From: Arthrobacter sp. Leaf69 | GTDB taxonomy: Bacteria; Actinomycetota; Actinomycetes; Actinomycetales; Micrococcaceae | Length of the DNA stretch: 64,000 nucleotides | Reading direction: 5' to 3' | Assembly: GCF_001422645.1 (NCBI RefSeq) | Contig: NZ_LMLR01000013.1 | Coordinates: forward strand, 230,464 to 294,463 | Notes under the pieces: generated by a model | The model's database searches: none | Seen by the model: only the letters and a program-made list of their open reading frames with translations | What the model was told of the DNA's origin: nothing | Part shown: in pieces, positions 36,121 through 43,775 of the stretch | How positions within the stretch are numbered: position 1 is the first letter of the stretch | Layout of the letters: every line of letters begins with the position of its first letter | Program-made: the position numbers and the translations under genes

Positions 36121-36146
36121 TGTGCTCTGGACATGTCCAGAGCACA
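36121..36146. promoter_or_regulatory. Perfect 26-bp palindrome between relaxosome and ImmA cassette
   Basis: TGTGCTCTGGACA is followed directly by its exact reverse complement. It is preceded by a T-tract (GGTTTTTT at 36111-36118 region) and lies about 100 bp from each divergent start. Likely roles are an operator for the HTH regulator at 37764 or an oriT inverted repeat. Confidence 0.6.
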
Positions 36147-36253
36147 GGCGTTCAATGGTGGTAGGCGAGTCTTGGCGGGTCATTTGAGCGGGCTGATTCG
36201 TCGAAGGACAGCGGGCATCGATACGAGCCAGCGGTCCAGATGATGGGATTCCT

Positions 36254-36742
36254 ATGGGACATTTTGAGGACTCTGAATATTCGTCGGCGTGCAGCGCTGC
36301 GGAGGGCTTCCGAGCGCTGAACCTGCCAAGCCGTCTTTCCTTGGACCGTCTGATCTCGATCATTGAAAGGGCCCGCGGACGGCGGATTGAGATCGACGTT
36401 TGTGAGTCCTTGAACAGCGGAACGGTCTGTGGGCTGTGGCTGTCCACGAACACTCGGGAGATCATCCTGCACGCGCCGACGCCGTCGGCGCTTCACCGCC
36501 AGCAATTTATCCTTCACGAACTCGGACATATGGTGCTCCGCCACGATGAGGCGGTGGTGTCCGCGAACTACGCCGAGACCCTGTTTCCTAATCTTTCAGG
36601 CGAGAAGGTCTCGCGCATCCTGGGGCGCAGTGACTTCCTGGATCACATCGAAGCCGCCGCCGAGACCCTGGCGGATCTCTTCGCCGCTGCAATCCGGGAC
36701 AGCAGCATTGAGCCCCGCTCGTTTGAAAGGATTTTGGGGTGA
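36254..36742 (+). CDS. ImmA/IrrE-type zinc metallopeptidase
   Basis: The product is 162 aa. The core is RQQFILHELGHMVLRHDEAV (HExxH) near residue 95, with ETLADLFAAAI near 140 supplying the third zinc ligand (Glu). The upstream strand pattern (IIERARGRRIEIDVCESL, NTREIILHAPTPSALHRQQ) is typical of the ImmA/IrrE (DUF955) family. Such peptidases usually cleave a partner repressor of the HTH-XRE type. The partner here is probably the regulator at 37764. The stop overlaps the next GTG start (GTGA). Confidence 0.85.
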   Translation: MGHFEDSEYSSACSAAEGFRALNLPSRLSLDRLISIIERARGRRIEIDVCESLNSGTVCGLWLSTNTREIILHAPTPSALHRQQFILHELGHMVLRHDEAVVSANYAETLFPNLSGEKVSRILGRSDFLDHIEAAAETLADLFAAAIRDSSIEPRSFERILG

Positions 36743-37767
36743 TCCAGGTCTTTGCCGCCGCCGTGATCTGGGGCTTAGTCCTGTGCCTAATTCCAAGCAT
36801 GAAGCGGCGCAGCGACCACAGCATCATGGTGGCTGCCGTGACTATTGCCACCGCACTCACCCTGAACGTCGACACAATCTACCTCGAGGGAGACCGGCTT
36901 CTCGGAGGCCGCAATGTCCTCGACCTGGTGGCCAACATCTTCATGGTCGTCGGGATCTACTTCTTGTCCCGGGCGATACTGCGGGCGGCCGATCCAGACG
37001 AGACGATGGACCGGCGCAACAGGGGCGGATTAGTTCTTCTGGGACTGGTCGTCGTCGCACTGATTCTGAGTTTCAGCCTGGTTGATGCCCCGCGGACGTC
37101 CACCGCTTTTATGAAGGACTATGGCGGCCAGTGGGCAGCCGCCGCGTACTCAAGCATCCAGTTCCTCTACATCGGAGCGGTGGTGACCGTCACCGGCTAT
37201 ACGTGCTTCAAGTTCCGTGGCGAGATGGCTAGGCCGTATTTCCGGCTCGCACTCACTTTCATCGGCGTAGGGTGTTCCTTGGCCGTGATGCTCGTTCTTG
37301 CGGTGCTGGGCATGGATGTCTTGCACGTGATGGGAGAGATCGAGTCGATGATGCGGCTCTCCTATGTGTACGACGCCGCGGTATTCGGAGCCATGGCGTT
37401 TCTGTGTGTGGGCCTTGCCCTGCCGCCCATCGCGCGTGGCCTCGAGCGCAGGTCCGATTCGCGGGCCGCCGCCGTCCTCCTCGACCGCTTGGCTGAGCCT
37501 TGGGAACGAACCACCGCGGCTCGCGCCGGCGTTCGGCTCAATGTTCCGGCGGTAGCCGGCGCCCCGCGGGATGCGTCCAAGCAGCGACTCCACCGGATGC
37601 TGGTTGAGATCCGTGACGCCCTCCTGGTCGACCCCGAACTTGCCAAGTCACTAGGGCAGAGTGATATTCAGGTACTGGCTGAAGCGGAGGAGTATCTCGG
37701 AACCCGGCTTTCCACACCCGGGCATTGGGGAGCCAGGACGTCAATCAAGGGGGAATTGAAGTCATGA
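36739..37767 (+). CDS. Seven-TM protein of the MAB_1171c-like (DUF6545) type
   Basis: The product is 342 aa, with about seven hydrophobic helices between residues 3 and 235 (AAAVIWGLVLCLIPSM; VANIFMVVGIYFLSRAIL; GLVLLGLVVVALILSFSLV; YSSIQFLYIGAVVTVTGYTC; FIGVGCSLAVMLVLAVLGM; AAVFGAMAFLCVGLALPPIA). A cytoplasmic C-terminal tail of about 105 residues follows (RLHRMLVEIRDALLVDPELA). This matches the actinobacterial membrane family annotated MAB_1171c (name from memory), which is usually encoded between an ImmA/IrrE protein and an XRE regulator. It is coupled at both ends (GTGA upstream, ATGA downstream). A sensor or transporter role is inferred. Confidence 0.75.
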   Translation: MIQVFAAAVIWGLVLCLIPSMKRRSDHSIMVAAVTIATALTLNVDTIYLEGDRLLGGRNVLDLVANIFMVVGIYFLSRAILRAADPDETMDRRNRGGLVLLGLVVVALILSFSLVDAPRTSTAFMKDYGGQWAAAAYSSIQFLYIGAVVTVTGYTCFKFRGEMARPYFRLALTFIGVGCSLAVMLVLAVLGMDVLHVMGEIESMMRLSYVYDAAVFGAMAFLCVGLALPPIARGLERRSDSRAAAVLLDRLAEPWERTTAARAGVRLNVPAVAGAPRDASKQRLHRMLVEIRDALLVDPELAKSLGQSDIQVLAEAEEYLGTRLSTPGHWGARTSIKGELKS

Positions 37768-38213
37768 CAGACAGCGACCGCGGGCTCTCCGAAACGCCGC
37801 AAGCACGCCTCGCCCGAAAGTTGAATCTCCTCCTGGATCTTTTTGAGGCCCAAGGGTCTTCGCCGTTGACCTATCCGCAGATCAGCCGGCACATGGAGGA
37901 GCGGGGAACGCCCTTGTCCCGCTCCCGGTGGGCCTACATGCGCAGCGGAGACGGTCCCATGGCGACGGACACCGCACTTCTACGGAACCTTGCCGACTAC
38001 TTTGGCGTCGACTCCCTGTACCTCCTGGACGACGCAGGGGAGATTCCCGATTTGGTCGATGCCCAACTGCAGCTGTTGCGGACGCTAAGGGAAAAGCGCG
38101 TCAGGAATTTTGCAGCCCGTCAGCTGCAGGCGATTTCCCCCGCCACCCTGCTGCGTTTACGCCAAGTAATCGACGACCGCATGAAAGAACCAGAGGACGA
38201 CGGCGGTGCGTAA
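37764..38213 (+). CDS. HTH (XRE/SinR-like) regulator of the cassette
   Basis: The product is 149 aa from ATG 37764 within the previous stop. The N-terminal half shows an extended XRE-type helix-turn-helix: ARKLNLLLDLFEAQGSSPLT, YPQISRHMEERGTPLSRSRW, MATDTALLRNLADYFGVDSL, YLLDD. The C-terminal half is helical (LQLLRTLREKRVRNFAARQL, ISPATLLRLRQVIDDRM). The arrangement resembles EspR/SinR-like regulators in actinobacteria. It is the likely target of the ImmA-like peptidase and the likely ligand of the 26-bp palindrome, both inferred. It overlaps the hydrolase gene by 8 nt. Confidence 0.75.
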   Translation: MTDSDRGLSETPQARLARKLNLLLDLFEAQGSSPLTYPQISRHMEERGTPLSRSRWAYMRSGDGPMATDTALLRNLADYFGVDSLYLLDDAGEIPDLVDAQLQLLRTLREKRVRNFAARQLQAISPATLLRLRQVIDDRMKEPEDDGGA

Positions 38214-39396
38214 GGCGGCTGCAGGCGTGGTCATCGGAGGTGCCATGACTGGCGCCGCAGCGCTTCTTGCTGCTGTCTATTTCGCGCGTCAGATTGTGGT
38301 GCCCGCATCGCGGCGAGTTGAGGATCTGCCGATTCTCCGGGTTTTCCGCGACAACACCGCTTCATTGCTGATTGAACTGCCTGCGTCGCCCCGGACCACG
38401 GTTCCGGGCCGCTACAGCATCTGGTTTGCCAATGGCGCAGGCCACGCCTGTATCGGAAAGATCGTGGCCACCGACGACGGCGCATGTCCCGCCGCCGTCG
38501 GGACGGTGACGCGACTGGTTGAACGGGTTGACTCGGGGGACCTGCTGAGCGCCAAGGCCGGGATCTGGAGCGGGTACGTCTATCCAACGCCGGACCCGCT
38601 GGGCCTTCCCTACAAAGACGTGGGAATTCCGGTGGATAACGGCATGGCGCCCGCCTGGCAGTTCCCACCCTCTGACGCCTCGCCAGGAGATTCCGGGACC
38701 TGGGCCCTCCATGTCCATGGACTGGGAGGCAAGAAATCCGGCGCACTACGCGGTGTACCCGTGGCAGGCCGGCTGGGGTACACCTCTCTAGTGGTTTCAT
38801 TCCGGAATGATGGGGAAGCGCCGGCGTCAGCTGATGGCCGCTACCACCTGGGACAGTCCGAGTGGCGCGACGTCGACGGAGCTGTGTCTTATGCCCTGGA
38901 TCAGGGCGCTAGCCAGATTGTGCTGTTCGGTTGGTCCCTCGGCGGCACGATTGCACTTCAGTTGACCCTGGAGTCGGAGTTCCGGGACCGCATTGCCGGG
39001 CTCGTTCTCGATGCGCCGGTCATTGACTGGACGAGCACGCTGATGGCCAACGCCCGATCCAGCAAGCTTCCGCGCTGGATTGCGGCCCTGGGGCTGCGGA
39101 TTCTTGAGTCACCTCGGCTGTGTTGGATCGCCGGGCTGGGTACAGCCTTGAATTTGGGTGCCCTGGATGGGGTGGAACGAGCGGGCGAACTCCGCCTTCC
39201 TGCCCTGGTGATCCACAGTGAAAGGGACCGGTCGACTCCCTTTGCGGTTTCCCGCCGGTTCGTTGACCGCCGTCCTGATATAGCCACACTGGTGACGTTT
39301 CCCTCTGTGGAGCACACGCAGGAGTGGAACATTGATCCGGAGGGGTGGGACGGAGCGGTGTTTGCGTGGCTCCGAAACCGTGTGCAGTCAGGCTGA
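38206..39396 (+). CDS. Membrane-anchored alpha/beta hydrolase
   Basis: The product is 396 aa from GTG 38206. An N-terminal TM anchor (AAGVVIGGAMTGAAALLAAV) is followed by an extracytoplasmic or cytoplasmic alpha/beta hydrolase with HVHGLGGKKSGA (oxyanion region), QIVLFGWSLGGTIALQL (Ser nucleophile), VIHSERDRSTPF (Asp) and VEHTQEWN (His). It is the last gene of the four-gene coupled cassette. The substrate is unknown; a peptide, lipid or acyl-ester signal recognised by the 7TM protein is one possibility. Its function within an ImmA/XRE module is not described to my knowledge. Confidence 0.8.
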   Translation: MRKAAAGVVIGGAMTGAAALLAAVYFARQIVVPASRRVEDLPILRVFRDNTASLLIELPASPRTTVPGRYSIWFANGAGHACIGKIVATDDGACPAAVGTVTRLVERVDSGDLLSAKAGIWSGYVYPTPDPLGLPYKDVGIPVDNGMAPAWQFPPSDASPGDSGTWALHVHGLGGKKSGALRGVPVAGRLGYTSLVVSFRNDGEAPASADGRYHLGQSEWRDVDGAVSYALDQGASQIVLFGWSLGGTIALQLTLESEFRDRIAGLVLDAPVIDWTSTLMANARSSKLPRWIAALGLRILESPRLCWIAGLGTALNLGALDGVERAGELRLPALVIHSERDRSTPFAVSRRFVDRRPDIATLVTFPSVEHTQEWNIDPEGWDGAVFAWLRNRVQSG

Positions 39397-39434
39397 CTGC
39401 CGGTTCCCGGGAAGGTCAATCTCTCTATACGGGT

Positions 39435-40466
39435 TCAGGATGCCTCAAGCCCGCGATTCCGATACGCCGTGTTCCTATCCATGGTCCAGCCAGCGACTAT
39501 TCCTCGACCGATCATTTGGTCGCTGAGCCTGGCCAGGTAGTAGCCGGGGTCGGCCTCCAGGGCGAGTTGCAGGAACTGGTGAGCCTTGCTGCCTCTGCCT
39601 TCCCACCAATTGATGAAGGCGATGGCGGTCAGGATGGGGGCGGAGTGTCTGGTACTGCTGCGTGTGTAAGCATGTAGCAGCAGTTGCTCTGCCCACTCGA
39701 CCCGGGACCAGTGCGGCTTGCTGTTCGTCTGGGCTAGGAGGACACGGTCCATGGGTTCGTCGATTCCGGGTATGTCCGCCATGAGTTGATCGCGAATGGT
39801 GGGGAACTGAAGGTTCGCGATCAGGCTGATGATTTGCTCGTCGTTTGGGTACGATTTCGCGTCCAGCATTTCCGTCCAAAGCGTCCGGGCCCGGTCCATG
39901 ACATCTCGGACGTTCAGGCTCTGCATTGATTCCATGCAACTTTCGACGGCGTCCGCCGTCTGGGTTTCTTTGGTCGAGGCCGGCAAGGTGATGCGGTTAG
40001 TAGGGGCGATGGTGCTGCCGCGGTAGACGAACTCGGCGTTGATCTGGCTGGACTGCGTCGACGTAAGGGGCAGCGATGGTCCGCCCATGGGGTCGCCGTC
40101 GTATTGGGAAACTGTGTCGTCTCCTACAAGGAGGCCGTCGCGGATGGTCATTCCCCGCACGGCCAGGGCCCCTGTTAGTGCCGCAATGGTTGCGGCGTGC
40201 GGCCTCGAGCGGCCGGCCTCTGGGGGCAATGACGTGTATAGGGCGAAGACAACGCTGGCGGCCTCAGCGTCGTGGGCTAAGTATCCGGCGATGGTTTGTG
40301 CGTAACTCATTTCTGCTCCGGGCTGCGGCAGGTCAACGCGCAGTGTGGCCCCGACATGATTGTCGACAAGGGTGATGCAGACGAGGCTCTCGCGGGGCCA
40401 AAAGCCCAAGGTGTGCCCGATGAAACTGAGAACGTCGGCGGGCGTTTTGATGGTGAACATTTCCAT
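39435..40466 (-). CDS. DUF4192 family protein
   Basis: The product is 343 aa from ATG 40466 (GGAG 8 nt upstream). The N-terminal pattern TIKTPADVLSFIGHTLGFWP, RESLVCITLVDNHVGATLRV, DLP is diagnostic of DUF4192, a family of actinobacterial cytoplasmic proteins of unknown function. The C-terminal half is helical, with AFINWWEGRGSKAHQFLQLA and LEADPGYYLARLSDQMI, resembling a TPR-like tail. DUF4192 genes are frequent on actinobacterial plasmids and near transfer genes. No catalytic motif is visible. It is convergent with the hydrolase gene. Confidence 0.8.
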   Translation of the reverse strand: MEMFTIKTPADVLSFIGHTLGFWPRESLVCITLVDNHVGATLRVDLPQPGAEMSYAQTIAGYLAHDAEAASVVFALYTSLPPEAGRSRPHAATIAALTGALAVRGMTIRDGLLVGDDTVSQYDGDPMGGPSLPLTSTQSSQINAEFVYRGSTIAPTNRITLPASTKETQTADAVESCMESMQSLNVRDVMDRARTLWTEMLDAKSYPNDEQIISLIANLQFPTIRDQLMADIPGIDEPMDRVLLAQTNSKPHWSRVEWAEQLLLHAYTRSSTRHSAPILTAIAFINWWEGRGSKAHQFLQLALEADPGYYLARLSDQMIGRGIVAGWTMDRNTAYRNRGLEAS

Positions 40467-40974
40467 GATTCTTCTCCTTCAGCGACTGGCGGGCACCGGG
40501 CGTGCTTGTCAGATTTCGGCGTCGTTCTGATAGAGGAGTCACCGCTGGGTATGAGGGGCCGGAGTGCAACTTGGGGAACCGGGAACGATCCAAAACTTCG
40601 CGAGGAAATAAGCGACGGAGGAGCGCCGAGTGAAATTTTGGATCGCGACCGGCGCAGGGCGCCCTGGTTGCGCGGAGGGCCCGCCCAGCGATGATGGGGG
40701 ATCAGAATGACTAACAGCCAAGATGCTTCTGGACATTCATGGATGAGCGGGACTTAGGCGGCATGACGCCAGCGAGTTTCGTGCCAACACCGGCCCGGAG
40801 CCTGTCGGGTCGGGCCGAGTGCTGGAGGGATTGTCGGGACCGAGCAAAGCGTGTTGGACGACGGGCGGTCGTGGACTTTCAGGCGCCCAATCCTGGGCTG
40901 GCAATTCCACAGCAGCTATCGACGACGGCATCAGACTTGAGCGGGAGATTGGCGCGCCCTAGCGGGGTCCGTTC
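40467..40974. other. Spacer without recognisable gene
   Basis: No supported reading frame was seen on either strand. ATCCAAAA near 40590 and TTTTGGAT near 40635 form a widely spaced inverted pair. The DUF4192 promoter should lie at its left end. Confidence 0.5.
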
Positions 40975-41871
40975 TTAGCCGTTCGGTTCGAAGTCAAAAT
41001 CAAGGTCCTGGAGGCTTCTGAGACGTCGCCAAGTAGAAGCGACAGGGCCGGCGGGCAGGGTTGCTGAAATGGGCATCCGGTCCACGGCGGTTAGTTGTTT
41101 CAGATCGAGGCCGGTCAGTACCGCGATATCTCTGACGGGGACCTGGAATGTTCGGAACGGACCTAATGGGGGAGCTTCGTCGAGTGCTCCAGGGCGGGGT
41201 ACATCCGGGAGGTCCGCCAGTTGAGGGGTCTGGTCCAGAACGTATCCGGTGGCAGCGAGGGAGCCGTGGTGCATGAATGCGGCAACTTTGAAGAACTTCA
41301 GCGGGATCTGCACGCCGCGGTAGACCGGGTCGGTGGCACCGAAGATCGGGCCCGTGAAAACGACGAGTCGCCGGCCGTTGTCGGCTGCGTTGTCCTGCAG
41401 GTAGGACTCCAGGCCGAGCCAGAGTTCCATCCCCTGGTTAAACTTGGCCGCCTGTGGGGCTGCGTTCGTGTAGTGGAACGTGTCCACGTTGGCCCGGGTA
41501 GCTTCCTCCCGTGTCTCGCCCCACACTGCTGATGCCCTGCGGACGAGGTGGCCGCGGTCGATGTTGTTGCCGGCATAAACCTTCTCGCCCGTCTGCTGGT
41601 CCGCGCGCAGTCGCGGATCCAATCGCCACTGGATACCTGACCTGTCGATATCGATTAACTTGGTGCCGTCAATTCCGAGCGCAGTGACAGCTGCCAGGCG
41701 CTTGTCCAACCGCAGAAGGACGGAAAAGTGGGTGTAGGGGAGCAGAACCGACTCGACGCCTTCCAGGGCGGGAACGTCAACCCGAACACCCAGAAACTGT
41801 TCATCGAAACCGGGACGCTCGGAAAGATCCTCGATATTCAATCCGTGCTCGCTTTGCACTACTTCATCCAT
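40975..41871 (-). CDS. DNA/RNA non-specific endonuclease (NUC/His-Me finger)
   Basis: The product is 298 aa. The active-site motif AGNNIDRGHLVRR (DRGH, catalytic His) is near residue 125. FHYTNAAPQAAKFNQG (Asn metal ligand) is near 152, and LVVFTGPIFG follows; all fit the Serratia nuclease/EndoG superfamily. The first 60 residues and the last 80 are extra to the core domain. It has no signal peptide, so it would act in the cytoplasm or be delivered by another route. It lies among accessory genes on the reverse strand with no obvious immunity gene beside it. A toxin or defence nuclease role is possible. Confidence 0.88.
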   Translation of the reverse strand: MDEVVQSEHGLNIEDLSERPGFDEQFLGVRVDVPALEGVESVLLPYTHFSVLLRLDKRLAAVTALGIDGTKLIDIDRSGIQWRLDPRLRADQQTGEKVYAGNNIDRGHLVRRASAVWGETREEATRANVDTFHYTNAAPQAAKFNQGMELWLGLESYLQDNAADNGRRLVVFTGPIFGATDPVYRGVQIPLKFFKVAAFMHHGSLAATGYVLDQTPQLADLPDVPRPGALDEAPPLGPFRTFQVPVRDIAVLTGLDLKQLTAVDRMPISATLPAGPVASTWRRLRSLQDLDFDFEPNG

Positions 41872-42237
41872 CGGCCGACCGTATCAGTGCCCGGCGACAG
41901 GAGCACGGACGCATAGATACGAGGGCGTATCAGATGAGGAGTCCAGTCGTGGTGTTGAATGTACCGTTCACCCCCCGTAACCGGGCATTCTTGCGGGCGG
42001 GTCTTACGGGAATCGACCGACCCAGGAAACGCGGAGATCGTGATCCGGAAATACAGAGTGGCGCTTTCGCCGGCGAAGGACCGGCTAACGGGCGCCGGCC
42101 ATCATGCCAGAACCAGGGCAGATCAACTAAGGTGCGTCTCGCGATGAGGACGACGCTCCACCGGCCGGACTCCTTTGGGACGGGCATGCCCGGATTCAGG
42201 GTCAGCACTTTCCTGACGTGCTAGATTCTTGTTGGAT
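41872..42237. other. Spacer with dispersed repeat copy 2
   Basis: No gene was recognised. AAGGACCGGCTAACGGGC at 42076-42093 is identical to copy 1 at 6494-6511. Confidence 0.5.
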
Positions 42238-42259
42238 ACGATAAAAATATCGTTTTTTT
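42238..42259. promoter_or_regulatory. AT-rich dyad with T-run
   Basis: ACGATA-AAAA-TATCGT followed by TTTTTT. It is a very AT-rich island in GC-rich DNA, 8 bp upstream of a small gene. It may be a weak terminator on the + strand or an operator/promoter element of that gene. Confidence 0.4.
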
Positions 42260-42278
42260 ATTCAGAATGGAGACAGTC

Positions 42279-42404
42279 GTGGGACGACCACCCGGCGCGA
42301 CGAATAAGACCCCTAGAGAACTCAGGGCAGAGGCGAAGCGTCTCAACGAGAAGGCTAAATATATCGAGAAGCTTGCCGCGTTGAAGAAGGAGAAGAAGAA
42401 GTAG
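42279..42404 (+). CDS. Small basic protein with AT-hook-like start (41 aa)
   Basis: GTG 42279 follows GGAGACA at good spacing; ATG 42267 in the same frame would add four residues. The product begins VGRPPGATNKTPRELRAEAK and ends KLAALKKEKKK. GRPPG is the core of AT-hook-type DNA-minor-groove motifs, and the remainder is one long charged helix. Small proteins beginning GRP.G..NK occur on actinobacterial phages and plasmids. It is preceded by an AT-rich dyad, an obvious candidate binding site (inference). Confidence 0.55.
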   Translation: MGRPPGATNKTPRELRAEAKRLNEKAKYIEKLAALKKEKKK

Positions 42405-42568
42405 GACGGCCCGGAACAATTCGGGAACAGGGCCTCAGCGTGGGTCAAAACTAGCGGAAACCCGTCAGGGCCTCGAAGAAGCCCTCTATTCATACGCGAA
42501 TCGCCAGCATGCCGCCACGCTCTCCGCGGCGTTCATAGATCGAACGAATTCACGAAGGTGAGGATCCG

Positions 42569-42769
42569 ATGCCCACAGGGGCGAAGCATCAGAAGTTTAC
42601 CGACATAGAAGACGAACCGGGCATCTCCTACGGCGAGGACTGCCGTTGCACAATCGGTGAGGATCACAACAGCGGTGACGACACCGCGCTGAGCAATTAT
42701 CTCAGCGAGTCGGACGCCGAGGATATATGGCTTTCTAGCGGAATGGACGAGGACTACGACTTCCGCTAG
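42569..42769 (+). CDS. Small acidic protein (66 aa)
   Basis: ATG 42569 is preceded by GGTGAGG. The product is strongly acidic (about 18 Asp/Glu in 66 residues: FTDIEDEPGISYGEDCRC, SESDAEDIWLSSGMDEDYDF) with two adjacent-type cysteines (CRC). I do not recognise it. Very acidic small proteins on mobile elements are sometimes DNA mimics (anti-restriction, Ocr-like), but this is only a compositional hint. Confidence 0.45.
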   Translation: MPTGAKHQKFTDIEDEPGISYGEDCRCTIGEDHNSGDDTALSNYLSESDAEDIWLSSGMDEDYDFR

Positions 42770-42857
42770 GCACTGCCTGGGAGATCGAATCCGGCGAAAT
42801 CACCGACGAGGATCATGAGCCCTAGGTTTCGTCTTCGGAAGAGGCGTCTGCGCCTTC

Positions 42858-43465
42858 TTGCTCTCGGCCCCCATCTTCGTAGGCGTGGGGGCGGGCATAC
42901 CGATGGCGCTGGAGCAGAGACGCCAGGAAGCCGAGCCGGGGGCACTTTCGGTCATCAACCGGCTGACTCGGCGCGGAGGCGCTGGTGACCAGCTGCTGGC
43001 CGAGGACCTGCTGGCCGGTCTGCGCCGCGTGCCGCTGACTGGCCGAGTGGTGCCGGTAGCCTTCGAGATGCTCAGCACCGTTCTGGAAGGGGATCCCGAG
43101 CTGTCGACCGGTGGCTACCTCGACCTGCGCACCGGGCAGGTGTACGACGACAGCGCCACTGACCCGATGATGGTCGGTGAGGACGCCGCCATCGACGTGG
43201 AGGAGGAGCCGGAGCGTTGGCTTCGACTCAACCGCGCCGGTTCGCGGAACGGCTGGCGGGACAAGGCGTCCTTCGCCGAGCGGCAGCACGATGAGACTCT
43301 CCGAGAGCGGCTGGAGCGGGCGATCGAGGGCAAGGTGCCTTCTTCCGGTTCCGCGACCTCGTCCACGGCGAGAACCTTAGCGAACAGTGGTACGCCTTCT
43401 CCGCCGACCGCCAGATGGGCCGTGCCCGCGAGTTCCTCGCTGACCATGGCATCCGCGTGGGCTGA
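42858..43465 (+). pseudogene. UPF0158 family gene with a frameshift
   Basis: Residues VPVAFEMLSTVLEGDPELST, GGYLDLRTGQVYDD, IDVEEEPERWLRLN and ERQHDETLRERLERAIEGK run in one frame to about 43336. The following nucleotides in another frame give AFFRFRDLVHGENLSEQWYA, FSADRQMGRAREFLADHGIR and a TGA at 43465. Together these make a complete UPF0158 domain, so one base was lost (or mis-sequenced) near GGCAAGGTGCC at 43330-43340. The unshifted frame runs on to 44048 without similarity to anything. Confidence 0.65.
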
Positions 43466-43775
43466 CGAGCCGGGACCCGTCAGCGCCGGCGCAAGACCGT
43501 GCCGCCCGCACCGTACCGAAGATTGCACCTGTGACGATGATTGTGGCGGGGGATGTGGGACAACATATGGGACGGCGAAGTTACGCGGCGGGCTACCGTT
43601 TGCGGTCGGCGGGGGAGTGTCCCGCCGGGGTCATCCTGGTTCCAAGGAAATGGAACACACTGACTACTTCACTTCACCCCCGACGCTCGTATCCACATTT
43701 GGTTCGCGTAAGGGCCGTCCGCCCGGAGCGGGTCATCGTGCACTCATCGTTGCTGACAACACAATCACTGATTAC
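43466..43775. other. Spacer between two accessory genes
   Basis: No gene, RNA or clear repeat was recognised here. Confidence 0.5.

Noticed and set aside
40296..40978. Open frames between DUF4192 and the NUC nuclease
   Set aside because: They have irregular composition, no start signals and partly overlap real genes in antisense.
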